Source: Sorghum bicolor
Lineage: Eukaryota; Streptophyta; Magnoliopsida; Poales; Poaceae
DNA length: 64,000 nt
Reading direction: 5' to 3'
Assembly (NCBI RefSeq): GCF_000003195.3
Contig: NC_012873.2
Location: 11,369,894 to 11,433,893 of the forward strand
Shown here: in pieces, positions 21,092-32,427 of the stretch
How the letters are laid out: every line of letters begins with the position of its first letter
Position numbering within the stretch: the stretch's first letter is position 1
Translations under genes and position numbers: made by a program
The notes under the pieces: generated by a model
Seen by the model: the letters and a program-made list of their open reading frames with translations, nothing else
What the model was told of the DNA's origin: nothing
The model's database searches: none

Positions 21092-21423
21092 GTTCTATTT
21101 ATTCCAGTACGAAAATTTATTCGAAAACACGTCTAATAGAAAATAGGAAGAGTCTAAAGGCCCCTGGTGGGGCCGCTCGGTGCCTAGGTGGGGCCGCTCG
21201 GTGCCCCCCTATCGCCCCTCGTCCCGACTCTCGTTCCCTGTTCTTCTACACTCTTCCTACAGATATTCGCACATAATCCAGTCATAATCGGATATTCTTT
21301 CGTACAGATCCCGTAGAGCCTAGAATCTGTCCTCCCGTCTCCTAAAAACCCATATAAATACGCACCTAGACCCTCCTCAATAGTATCCCATAACCAGCCA
21401 CCTCTTTCCCTAGAGAAGCTCTC
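21092..21423 (+). promoter_or_regulatory. Promoter-like segment downstream of Athila pol
   Basis: Two copies of GGTGGGGCCGCTCGGTGCC (21166-21184, 21187-21205; period 21) are followed about 150-185 bp later by TATAAATA (21353-21360). This is the same GC-motif-then-TATA layout as in the LTRs of the window. It sits where Athila elements normally have an env-like or extra ORF, which here would have been displaced by the element inserted at 21424. Function is inferred. Confidence 0.4.
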
Positions 21424-22141
21424 TGTTGACACTGTTTTTTGGACACAAATTGGCATAGTCAATGAAGCCTGGATCGGCAGTTAGGGAAGTAATGTGTCTG
21501 ACCGATAAGGAGGTTGCCGATGGCCTGTGATACCGATGACAAGGCAACATGAGGAAGATATGGCTAAGTCTAGAGACGGTTGCTGATCGGTGCCGATGGC
21601 TGATTTTGATGATTGCCGATGCCGATAAAGGATATTATGCCGATGATGGTGAAGGAAGACATGGGGGTCATCGGGAGGACAATGGTGGTGTGCCAATCAC
21701 CTACAATAGATAGATTGTTACTTTCCGTAATTGTTAGAGTTTATTTTATGTATGAGTTCTGTTTGGTTTGGAACTAAAATCCTAGTCGTATCTAGTTGTA
21801 ACTCTTTAGGACAGAGTATAAATATAGGCCTAGTAGCGATGTAAGAAAAATCAATCAATATCATATACAAGTTTTACATCTACTTTTTCGACGACTTCGT
21901 CAAACTCACACGTTTTCTTCTATTTACGAGTTCTTAAGAATTCAGTGAGTCATACTCGGTGAATTCTTGAGTTCCGCATAAATACCTCTTGGCCGTGGCA
22001 TCTAGGCGCATCGATGTTATCGGGACCAAAGTATTCGAGTTACCACCTTTGTCGATTGTTTAGGTCAAATCGGCTGGCACACCTCAACATTTGAATCAGG
22101 TATTAGTCCTGTGTGTTTGTAGATCTATTTTTGCATCAACA
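21424..22141 (+). repeat. 5' LTR of the truncated Tat element (718 bp)
   Basis: Starts TGTTGACACTG and ends TTTGCATCAACA, matching the 701-bp LTRs at 39739 and 51439 in layout but clearly more diverged. A TATA-like GTATAAATATAGG lies near 21816-21828. Confidence 0.9.
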
Positions 22142-22187
22142 CATCTTTTGGCACGCCGAGTGGAACCAATCTATCAACAAGATCAAC

Positions 22188-25100
22188 ATGGCTACTACTG
22201 AGCTCAACGCAGACAATGTCACTGCCGTGACGGAAGCTGATCTTAGGGACGAGCAGAAGCAGGCCATGGCAAGGGCTATGGAGGAGTACAAGCAGCTCTG
22301 CTTGAAATCCTTCAGCCTCAACAGGAGCGGTGAAGTAATCCAGAAGCAAGAGCTACCAATGCCTCGGCAGATTACCTTCGAAGCCAATCCTGGTAAATTG
22401 CAAGATATGGTTGACAATGCTATTAATCGTGCTTTGATTAATCAATCCAGTGTGCTATCCAATACTGTTTTCAATGTTGTGGCTAGAACTTTTAAAGAAG
22501 GACAGGCACCACCACTATATGTTGGCCCGACCTATCATCAGCCTGGGTTGTCATCGGTTACAGCTCCATCGGTTCCTCCGACCGTTGCGGGTATAGAAGT
22601 TAATTCTCCCCCAAGCACATTAGGGATGACTAATGGACAATCTATACCAATGAGAACTAATCCAGCAACATCAGAGGGATGGGTTCAACTCAAGACAGAT
22701 CTATCTGCATCGGCAATGTCAGGATCTGTATTTCAGAATTGCCAAGTTCTTCCTAATTGGTGGGGACATGGTATGCCTTCGGAGTTTTTTGCAAATAGTT
22801 CTGGAACATCTCAGGTGGCTGACTTAGCAGGAAAGGCTCCTATGACATCGGCACCTCCAGTTTCGCCGATGACTCAGATTCTCCAGTATTCTACAACTAC
22901 CACTGCAAGGCCTGTTACTGGGAATTTTCAAATGCCGATGTTCCAGATGCCTAATGAAAATTCATCGGCAGATCCACTGCCGACTCAACAGAGATTTATG
23001 ACTCAGATAGGATATGTCAACCCATCAATGATAGCCAATTATCAGCCATCGGTGGGACCTACGCCGATGAATGCTAATAATGGATGGACAGGGCAGTTTG
23101 TCTATCCACATGTGACACAACAGAATCAACAGGCTGCGGGATTCCAGCAAGGACAGATGTAGGTCGGTTTTTAGAATCAAGGACCGACCAATTAGCCGAT
23201 GAATCTTACTCAGTAGGTTGGTGGCCAGCAACCTATGGCCAACGTTATGTTTCCTGGAGAACGTGCACCTCAGAGACACATAGAAGCTTATCAGCAGGTG
23301 CCAGAACTTCAGCCGGCACATCGGCAGGATGTCGATGCCTATTGGGCCGATAAGATAGCTGAGGTTATGAGAGATCAGTTTCGGATAAAACCCAAGGTCA
23401 ATACCTACTCTTATTGGACATTGTATCCTCCTGCATATGATTTGATTCCACTCCTAAATCGGTACAAGGTACTGGATTTCACTAAATTCTCTAGGCAAGA
23501 TGACACGTCAACCATGGAACATGTCAATCGGTTCATCATCCAGTGTGGAGAAGCTGCTAACATAGATGAATTAAGAGTTCATTTGTTTTCATCATCTTTG
23601 TTGGGATCGGCATTTACCTGGTTTATATCGTTGCCACCTAACTCAGTTATTACTTGGGCCGATCTGGGGAAGCAGTTTCACAAATATTTCTTTTCTGGAG
23701 TTCATGAGAAGAAGATTACCGATTTAGTGAGGCTGAGGCAACGCAATGATGAATCGGTTGAAAGCTTTGTGCAGAGACTGTGGGATGTGAAGAACAAGTG
23801 TTATAGCTTGGTTCTAGATGATCGGCAGTTAACTGATCTAGCTTTCCAAGGGTTGTTGCCACACATCAAAGATAAATATGCTTCCCAAGAGTTTGAGAGT
23901 TTGAGTCATTTGGTGCAAAGGATCTCTGATCAAGATATCAAGACTTATGAGCCTAAAAAAGCCTAGAATAAAAAGGTGTCATTCATTGACGGGGCAATGA
24001 ATTCTGATTTAGACGAGGAACCAGTCATTGGCTTGGCAGAATGGGTGAAAAACAAGAAGCCGATGTCTTGTCCTTTTGGCTAGAAAGAACCAGAGAAATT
24101 TTCTTTTGATATTACTAAGGCCGATAAGATATTTGATTTCTTGCTTCAGGAGGGGCAGATTAAATTGTCACCTAATCATGTGATTCCATCAGCAGAGGAG
24201 TTGAAGAAGATCAAGTATTGCAAATGGCATAGTGCAACATCACATAGCACAAATGAGTGCAAGGTGTTTAGGCAACAATTGCAATCGGCCATAGAATCTG
24301 GAAGGATTAAGTTTGATAATTCCAAAGCTCAGAAGCCGATGAAGATTGATCAACACCCTTTCCCTACCAACATGCTGGATGTCAAAAGGTAAGACTAAAG
24401 TCTTAACATCAGAAGCAACTAAGAAGAACGCATCGGTGGATCCCGAGCATCAGGTAACTACCAATGACGCCAAGGGCAAAGGTTTGATCCAGGAGGGTAG
24501 CAGCTCTAGGAGACCTCCTCGATCTGGTATTGTGATCACCCATAGGCGGCATCAGGAAACATGGCAGCAACATGAAGATCGGTATCGCCGTCAGCAAGAG
24601 GATCGACGTCGGGAGGAAGAAAGACGCCGACAAGAGTGGAATCGGCATAAAGATCACTGGAATTGCCCGTTCTTTGTTCACTATTGGGAGCAAAATATCA
24701 AGTTACCGACTGTGAGAGACTGCCCTGAATGCAATGGTTATAATCGGTATGATCGACGATTCTAGAATGATGATCGACGCTTTAATGAGCCGATCAGGGG
24801 GAAGATGTCAGTTCATGATCGGCTGGGGGGCAGGCTTAGTGTGCATGATAGTCTTGGTGAACGTGTTGGTCATTTTCCAAGAAACCAAGATGAACTTGAA
24901 GAAATGGCAGATGCATGGGTTCCCAATGAATTTATATTCTATAGAGATGTTAATACTCATCGGATGGAATCAAGGGAGGCTCGCTATCAACCAGTGCGGA
25001 AGACACAACATCCCCAATGGTGCCCAGAAGGATTGAAAAGAACGCAGAAGAGGAGGATGCAGCGAGAACGGCAAGAAGAATTGAATAGGGAAGAAAATTC

Positions 25101-25829
25101 TTCTAAGTTTGAAAATCGACAGCAATCAAATCCTAGGGGAAAAGGGCCATCGGTAGATGTTAACATGGTGTTTATGTTGCCGATGGAGTTTCTTGCGCCT
25201 TTTAGTGATGATGAAGCAATAGACTTCCCTGATCAGATAGCTCAGTTGGCACTTGATCCAATGATAGCTATTTTTTTAGAAGCCTTCCGATGACGAAAGA
25301 CAAAATCTTAAAGCTCTGTTAGTCAAAGGCAGGGTTGATGGGTAGCCAATTTCCAAGATACTCATTGACAGGGGAGCTGCAATCAATATTATGCCATATG
25401 CAGTATATCGGAAACTTGGCAAAGGAGATCAGGATTTGACCAAGACTGATATGATGTTGAAAGAATTTGAAGGGAATGTGTCTCTAGTTAAGGGAGCTAT
25501 ATGTGTTGAATTGACCATCGGTAGCAAGACTTTGCCGACAACTTTATTTGTCATCAGTGGAAAAGGTGCATATAATTTACTGCTGGGGAGAGATTGGATT
25601 CATGCCAATTGTTGTATTCCTTCTACATTGCACCAATGCCTTGTTCAGTGGGTAGGTGACAAAATTGAAATTGTCCCGGGAGATTCTTCATGTCATTGCA
25701 TCGGCAGAGTCAGATACTTATGAGAGGACCAGATGCATTTTAGGGGAAGTTTGGGAAAAAGATTTTCTCAAGGTTGCTGATTATGAAATTCCACCGATCC
25801 AAGCAGTCGGTTCTGATGAGGAATTTTAA
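22188..25829 (+). pseudogene. Gag-protease of the truncated Tat element, broken
   Basis: ATG 22188 starts MATTELNADNVT. TAG at 23160 stops the first block (349 residues counted from an upstream non-ATG codon). Homology resumes 23235-23966 (Gag core: FTKFSRQDDTSTMEH, LLGSAFTWFISLPPNS). Further stops at 23964-23966, 24081-24083 and 25343-25345 and frameshifts near 24385 and 25280 follow. The protease active-site segment reads LIDRGAAINIMP. The terminal TAA overlaps the pol ATG as TAATG (25827-25831), as in the complete copy. Confidence 0.88.
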
Positions 25830-26633
25830 TGGATAGGTTCGCCGATGATGGAAAGTTAGGACAGGGGTTTACATCGGCTAATATGATTGATTTTGCAAAG
25901 GAGCCGTATTGTTTACCGATTTGGTATTCCTCAAACGATAACTACCGATCAGGTTACCAAGTTTACATCAGGAGAGTTTGCTGAGTTTGCAATCGGTATG
26001 GGAATTAAAGTGTTGAATTCTTCTCCTTACTATGCTCAAGCCAATAGACAGGCCGAGGCTTCTAACAAAGGAATTATTAAACTCATTAAGCGAAAGATTG
26101 AGGAAAATCCCACACGATGGCATACTCTGTTAAATGAAGCCTTGTGGTCATATCGGATGGCGTGTCATGGTTCGACCAAAGTGTCACCTTATCAACTAGT
26201 GTATGGACATGATGCAGTACTACCTTGGGAAATTAAAACTAGTTCTAGGAGGATGTTTTCTTAGGATCAGTTAACTGCCGATGACTATGCTACTTTGATG
26301 AAAGATGAGTTGGACGATTTAGCAGAGCATCGACTGAGAGCTTTAATTAGCATAGAGGAGAATAAAAAGAGAGTGGCTAAATGGTATGATAAAAAGGTAA
26401 AAGCCAAGCAGTTTGCCAATGGGGATTTGGTATGGAAGCTGATTCTACCGATCGGGACTAAAAGTTCAAAATTTGGAAAATGGTCTCCTAATTGGGAGGG
26501 TCCTTATCGGATAAATCGATCTGCTCCTGGCAATGCTTATGTTTTGGAAACTCTCAAAGGAGTTGAATTTCCCAGAGCATTGAATGGAAAATATTTAAAG
26601 AGATACTACCCTAGTATCTGGATTAACGCATAA
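25829..26633 (+). pseudogene. Pol remnant: integrase C-terminal half after a 2.4-kb deletion
   Basis: The first pol codons (MDRFADDGKLGQGF) jump directly to the integrase core (NMIDFAKE, YRFGIPQTITTD). The two homologous positions in the complete copy are about 44180 and 46605. The second Asp of the triad (TTDQ) and the Glu (RQAEASNKGI) remain; the first Asp is lost. One TAG interrupts at about 26262, and the end YYPSIWINA matches the intact family end. Confidence 0.88.
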
Positions 26634-26799
26634 AAGTTTAAGTGTCGATAACAATCCTATCGGCTGGATAAAATGTCGAGTGTATCTGGGGCCATGCATA
26701 AAGAGTTTAAGTGCCGATAACAGTCCTATCAGCTGAACCAAATGATCAGAGTTTTTGAGAAAGAAATTAAACAAGTTGCTGATGAAAAGCTCACAGGTT

Positions 26800-29700
26800 C
26801 AGCAAGGTTTGGATAGCCGATATTGTGTGCAGACGAATCTAGTTGGCTTCCTCTATCTCTCGGGTGTCTTCATCCGCGGAACCTTCCATCGGCTTCAGCT
26901 TCTTCTTCATGTGCAATGCTTTGCGGGCTTGGACATCTCTCTTGCTGAAGGGTCTTGAGCGCATCAGGCAGTTGGCTTTCTTCCTGTTGGGCTTGAGTCA
27001 GAGCTTCCTCCACCTGCTTGAGTTTAGCCAGCAAAGCCTCCCTTTTGGCCGATAGATCAGAAATTCTCTGTTTCAGTTCGGTGCCTGAGGTTTGCAGAAC
27101 ACCGATGCTCTTATGCTTCTCATTGGCAGCATGCTTCACTTGCAGCATCTCTTTTTTAAGCTAGGCATGAGCAGCTCTATCGGCAAGGCGTTGAGTGGCT
27201 TTCTGGTACTGTAGTTGGCGACTTTCTAGGTGGACAGCTTGAAAAAGGATCTCTTCAGTATCGGCTGGAATCTGGCCACGAAGAATCTTGAATATGGCTT
27301 TGGCCGGGTCGGAATCATCCACTAGCTGGGTTGTGTCTTCATGCAACAAAGCTAGTAAATCTTCCAACTTGGTCTTGATCTCTGCCGATGTAATGCCAAC
27401 TGCCTTTGAGGAGCTTGCTTCTTCGCCTTCGTCATCAGATATGTCGACAGCAAAGAAGAATAGGCTATCGGGAGAGTCTTGCGCCTGGAAAAGGAAGAAG
27501 ACAAGTTACCCAAAATTGACAATGCAAAATCTGATGGATCGGGTAACTTACTTGCTTCAAGGCGATTTCTTGTCTCTGGCGTGGAGATGTAGCTGGCACT
27601 ATAGTTTGATCGACTGGAGTTGCCGATGGAATATCTTCAATTGGAAATTACCAAGGGTTATGATGGTATTTATGAAAGAAATCATCGGTAATGATTCTAT
27701 AATCGGTACTTTACCTTGAGGGGGAATGGCGATTGTCTGCTCAGGGTGGACAACTGATGATGTACCCAAATCGACTGGGTTCGTGGTCTGTCCAGATACG
27801 TCGATTGGGTCTGCTTGTGGAGGAGAAGGAACTTCTTGCGGCTAGGGCACTGATCGAGAAGGAGAAGGTGCTGCTTGGATCGGGGATGCTGGACAAGGTG
27901 GAGAGGATGGTGCTGTCTTCTGTCGCTTTGGCTAGGTCTTGGTGCTTTTCGGACCCTTTCTCTTAGGAGGAGCTTGACTGGGCTGGGGGCATCGACACCT
28001 AATGTTTGAGTGCTCTTGGTCATTGCCGATGCACCAGTCTGCTGTTACAAAAACCAAACTTTTGTAAGTTAGATATAAGAAAAGGTATTGGTGGAGTTTT
28101 GCTAAAGTTTGGTGCAGAACAGAGTTACCGATGACGTTCCCGTTGTAGCCGATGTACCCTAAAAAGATAATGTAAGTGTGGGATGAAATCGGTATGGTAG
28201 GGAAAATTGAGTATTTACCTTGAAAGCTTGTGCCAGAGTGGCAGCAGCTACCGAAGGAGAAACTTTCGACCGCTTGGTGGTCGTCTTTTTGAAGCGGATG
28301 TTTCGGTGCATTAGAGTTGCTAAACTTGGCACACTGTGGCCGATCAAAGAGATTGGACCTAATTGGAGGAGGTCGATCGGCCTTCCGCTTCTGCTCACCA
28401 TCAGTGCTGGGTCATCAACCTGTTGAGATGAAAAAGGGTGACTTGCCGCTAAAGTTAAAATTAACAAAAGGACTAAAGTATCGACAAGGAACTTACAATG
28501 TCATCGGGAACTTCATATTCAGGGTCGATCATGTTGCGGTACATGTGAGTTGATACCCTGAACAGATGCTCCTTCCATTCTTCCCACCAATGTTTGTATG
28601 ACTCAGTAATAAAGAGAGCCGGAACCCAAGCCAATAGATCAATGTTTATCGTATCAGCGTATGGCTAGAGTTGAGCTATCCTGATCCACTTGAGTCCGCT
28701 GGTTATTGTCTCCCTTGGTTTTACAACATCGGCATAACAAAGTCTGATCGGCAGTTGACCAAAAGCTAGTTGGCGAGCTAGTATCGATGGGTTGTAAAAC
28801 TCATAGGTGGTGTTGATGTTCTTTCTGCTGTCAAAGCTGTTTACTGGGATTGCTCTTGGGGTGATAATTGCCATCATCAGGTCATTGTCTTTATTAAGAG
28901 CATCATCAAAGGGGTGGAAAGTGAGCGAAAATCTGGACTCTGGGTCTTCATAGGGCATCCATGCTCGCTGATCTTTGGAAAGACCATCATACAAAGTCTG
29001 GAAGAATCGACCGATCTGGTTCTCATTGGAGCTAGTACCAGGAAGGACTATAACAGCTTCACCATAGTTGAGGGGTGAGCGTGTTGCCAATTCATCATCT
29101 GCCAGTTTATATTCCTCGGCGATGTCCCGTGGGAACTGTTGCGCGAAGAAGTCAAACTGAAGGCGTTTGTGCATGTGGACGTTGAGCCACATGTTGGTAA
29201 ACCACCAAGGGCCTCCTAGATTGCCGATGGGTTCACCTAATAGGAGTTTTTTGGCTACTTGACGGAGGAGATGATAGACAGAGCCCAACAGGTATCAGCC
29301 AAGGGGGAATCGGTTACCATCGGCTAACCTTTATGCTGCCGATAAGTAGACAGAGGTTGGTCCTACCGATCAGCCGCAGAAGATGAATTTATCTAACCAC
29401 ATATTTAGAAAAGTGGCATGTTCTCTCTGACCAACCGATCCCGTTCGTTGATATTTCTGAATATACCCTGACCAGCCTCCGATGTTGTGGGTTTCTACTT
29501 TATGTTTGGCCTTGCGGCTGAATAACTAGCCATCATCGGTAGTTGCAACATCCAAACCAGTGAGCATGACTACATCGGCAAGCGTAGGGGAAGCTGGGCC
29601 GTGGCCGAAAATAAAAGCATTAAAAGTATCTGACCAGAAGTATGAGGCAGCTATCGGCATTGATTCATTTCTTTCCATATCGGCAATGGAAAGCCTGATG

Positions 29701-29842
29701 CACTGGTCTATTTTGCGTTCACCCCAATATACTTCGTTTGTTTTGCTGACCCTCAAAAACCAATCTTTCCATCCTTTGGTGGGGTTCGGCCACGATCGGG
29801 AAGTGTCTTTCCATAGATCTAAAGAAAAATTCTCGGCCCTCC
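26800..29842 (-). pseudogene. Antisense plant-mobile-domain gene copy, broken and 5'-truncated
   Basis: Homologous to the spliced antisense gene at 47521-50795. Conserved exon borders are a GTAAGT donor after EVPDDI (exon end 28497), the next exon 28419-28219 (201 nt, the same length as in the other copy) ending AAG|GTAAAT, a CAG acceptor before 28041, a GTAAAG donor at 27714, a GTAAGT donor after IALKQ near 27555, and a CAG acceptor before AQDSPDSLF near 27487. The PMD part shows LLGEPIGNLGGPWWF, FGHGPASPTLADVVML and WGERKIDQCIRLSIAD. The C-terminal coiled coil is present (KRISDLSAKREALLAKLKQV-like). Stops and frameshifts (e.g. TAG near 27160) and loss of the 5' exon at 29842 mark it as dead. 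Confidence 0.8.
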
Positions 29843-30448
29843 CTGGGTGCTAGCGTCCGGTGGTCAAGGGAAGTTTACAACCTCCCTGGGTGTGGGACCG
29901 GACGTTGCCCGGTGAGTCCGGTGCCTAACCCTAAGGCACCCAAACTCCCAACGGCTAAGGACTTCACCGGACGCTACCTCTCAGCGTCCGGTGCAGCGTC
30001 CGGTGCCCCCTTTTGCATCCAAACTTCGTCGAAACGCGATCGCTCCAAAACGAAGTTGGTTCCTCTCGATCTAAGGACTATCTCTGAGCTGCCTAGTGCT
30101 AGGTTTACCAAGTGTGCACCACACCTAAACCTAAAGCCTTGCCTAAGTCAAGCTACTAGATCAAAGCCCCTCTTAATAGTACGGTCAAAGGAAAACAAAG
30201 TCCTAAACTACTCTAAGTGCCCTTCTTCACCATATGGCACTTAGACCAAGTCTAGTCTTGACGATGTCCAACCATCCTTTCAAAATCGAAACGATTTCCA
30301 CTATTAAGTAGGCATGTACATCCCTGTCCATCGAGTACCTATTACCATGACCTTACCTATGACTTTGCCTCTGCAAAACACACGTTAGTCATAGTAATCA
30401 ACATTGTCATTAATCACCGAAATCACTAGGGGCCTAGATGCTCTTTCA
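29843..30448 (-). repeat. 5' part of a SIRE-type copia LTR, minus strand
   Basis: On the minus strand it begins TGAAAGAGCATCTAGGCCCC at 30448, the typical start of this grass copia LTR class, and runs to the junction with the Tat element near 29842. It contains several CCGGACGC/GCGTCCGG motifs (29858-30010). The remainder of the LTR is missing. Confidence 0.7.
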
Positions 30449-31137
30449 CTTGAGTTTGCTGCAGATTTATTGTTACTCTTAGGTGTTTCCCGATGCCCTA
30501 GATGGCTTGGAGCAGCGGAGGTGTTGAGCTCATGATTGGAGATTGTTTCGAGCCTTACCTAGTGATTTGTGAGGGGTTGTTGAGCCTTTCCCGTGGGAGA
30601 TCACAATTGGCTACTCTAGTGGATTGCTCGTGGCTTGGAGGATCCCTATCTTGTGAGTGGATGTGTGGCACCCGCTGAGGGTTTGGCTTTGAATTGCCAA
30701 TTAGCTCATGATCCATCAAGAGTGTGTATCGCCACAACGAGGACTAGCTTGTCGGGAAGCAAGTGAACCTCGGTAAAAAATCTTATGTCATCCCTTGTCG
30801 AGGATTCTCTTGTGATTGTGATTGATTGATTGGTTATATATCTACTCTACAACATCGGTATAACAATCACTCCCCACTCCTTTACTTTCTTGTTTACCTT
30901 GGTAGTTGTGTAGCTTGTGTAGATTAGTTCTTGTTTAGGAGTATAGCTAGCTTTAGTTGTGTCTTGTTGTTGTGCTTTAGTATTTAGCCTTGTACTAGAC
31001 TTTAGGTGGCTTGCATAGCTTAGTTGAGCTAGTGCTAGAATAGCTTTGCCATTTGTTTTACTAACCAACTTGTCTAGTTGAGTTTGTAGAAAATTTAAAT
31101 AGGCTATTCACCCTCTCCTAGCCATTTGGACCTTTCA
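30449..31137 (+). repeat. 3' part of a copia LTR, plus strand
   Basis: Repeats 12037-12708 of the copia 5' LTR closely, ending CCATTTGGACCTTTCA. It may be the 3' LTR of that copia element or an independent copy; the 5' half is replaced by the minus-strand LTR just before it. Confidence 0.75.
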
Positions 31138-31802
31138 CTAGCCGGCCTAAAATTTGTGGGATCATTGAGTGGCTATTGGTGATTGTTGTTGTCTTCGATT
31201 GTTGTGATTGTGAGGGATTTTTTACCATGTCCCTCCAGGATATTGCAAAAGGTACTCTAGTAGATTACTTGTGATGTTGAGTGCCCTCATTTGTGTTGGT
31301 TCTTATGACGCCTAAGTGTTAGGCCAGGTGTGGTGCCTATTAGCATGTGAACCACCAAGTAAACCAACCACTACAATGGGGACTAGCTTGCTGGTAAGCA
31401 AGTGAATCTTTGGATAAATCATTGTGTCAATTAGTATTCTTGGTATTTATTTGATTGATGCTTGCTCGGTTCGGTTTCCACACCTCTATACTTGCCCTTT
31501 AAATTACTTGTTTATATCTTGTGTGGAGCTTGTTAGTAGCCTTGTTAGTTGAGTAGCTTAGTTTAATTAGTTGTAGTTAGTTTTTTTGCTAGCTCACTAG
31601 TGGTAGAAGTAGTTGCAACATAGCTAGTTAGCTTGTGTGACATAGAGATTATAGTAACTAGCATATTTGGTAGGTGGCTTGCATATTTAGTAGAGCTAGA
31701 ACAAAATTGCTTAACACCATCTTATTGTTTAAACTTTGCTCTAGTGGTTTGTAGAATTTTTAATTAGGCTACTCACCCCCTCTGGCCATTTACAACCTTT
31801 CA
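31138..31802 (+). repeat. Diverged copia LTR fragment
   Basis: Shares the layout of the preceding LTR end (GGGGACTAGCTTGCTGGTAA, AAGTGAATC, AATTAGGCTACTCACCCCC) and ends CATTTACAACCTTTCA. An older related copy; no coding sequence. Confidence 0.55.
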
Positions 31803-32427
31803 AATGTATCGCCCAATTCTCTAAATCGAAAGGCTCAAGGGCTATTATTGTTGACTACGTGATACCCGAGTACCTTTACCTCAAAGGAAATCACCCAACT
31901 AGGTAGAGGTGGTTCAATATATATTTGACTACTTGAGAGGCTCAATCGGAAAGGTGTATCTCATCTACTTGGTAGACATGGTATAAGCAAGATCTACATA
32001 GAAGCTGATCCCATCTTTTGTAACTGACTAGGAAACTTGTAAACCGATCAAGACTCTATCTATGTAACCATGTCGCCAAACTATATAAAGTGGGCGTAAG
32101 GAGCCACTAATTAGGAATCTCTAATAGATAACCCCATAGTCATATAGTTTTGATCCTCTACTTGCAATCCATCCCTATCCTCATCTACACTAGTCGTAGG
32201 GTACCTTGCACCTAATAAACTGGAGTATAGTATAAATATGTGTCTCTAGTTTGTTACCCCTCTGATATGCTACACGTGATACATAAATTATCAGTCGAAC
32301 ACAAACCACTGAGACCCTCTATATAGTTGATGCATGATGCACCGACACATAGGCGCAAGTGCACAACCACGCAAGGGAGCATTCCCTTCCTCCCCTAAAC
32401 TAATCTTCTCAATTCTCACGTGGGGCC
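31803..32427 (+). other. Probable gypsy LTR fragment, no gene
   Basis: A TATATAAAG box near 32094 and the segment CTACACTAGTCGTAGGGTAC resemble the promoter/R part of gypsy LTRs. Borders cannot be set. Confidence 0.35.

Larger units (their letters stand above)
15380..21423 (+). mobile_element. Athila-lineage Ty3/gypsy retrotransposon, decayed; 3' LTR not present in window
   Basis: Inserted into the copia RT after CCATG (15375-15379). It has a 5' LTR, a degenerate tRNA-Asp-type PBS (about 16597-16615), a gag remnant, a protease-like region and pol in gypsy order (RT, RNase H, integrase). RT motifs (MTFGLCNAPASFQRCMMSIF, FMDDFSFYG) are Athila hallmarks. It is interrupted at 21424 by a Tat-lineage element. 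No second LTR is found, so target duplication and age cannot be measured. Confidence 0.88.
21424..29842 (+). mobile_element. Tat-lineage Ty3/gypsy element, internally deleted and 3'-truncated
   Basis: A second copy of the family seen complete at 39739-52139. It has a 5' LTR, PBS region, decayed gag-protease, a pol reduced to the C-terminal integrase, and the antisense plant-mobile-domain gene. About 2.4 kb of RT/RNase H/integrase start is missing, at a TCGGC junction near 25876. Similarity to the complete copy stops near 29842, inside the antisense gene, so the 3' LTR is lost. The 5-bp sequence before the LTR is CTCTC; a matching 3' duplication cannot be tested. Confidence 0.9.

Noticed and set aside
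21092..21423. Athila envelope gene after pol
   Set aside because: No ORF with signal peptide or membrane segment is present; only promoter-like sequence remains before the next insertion.
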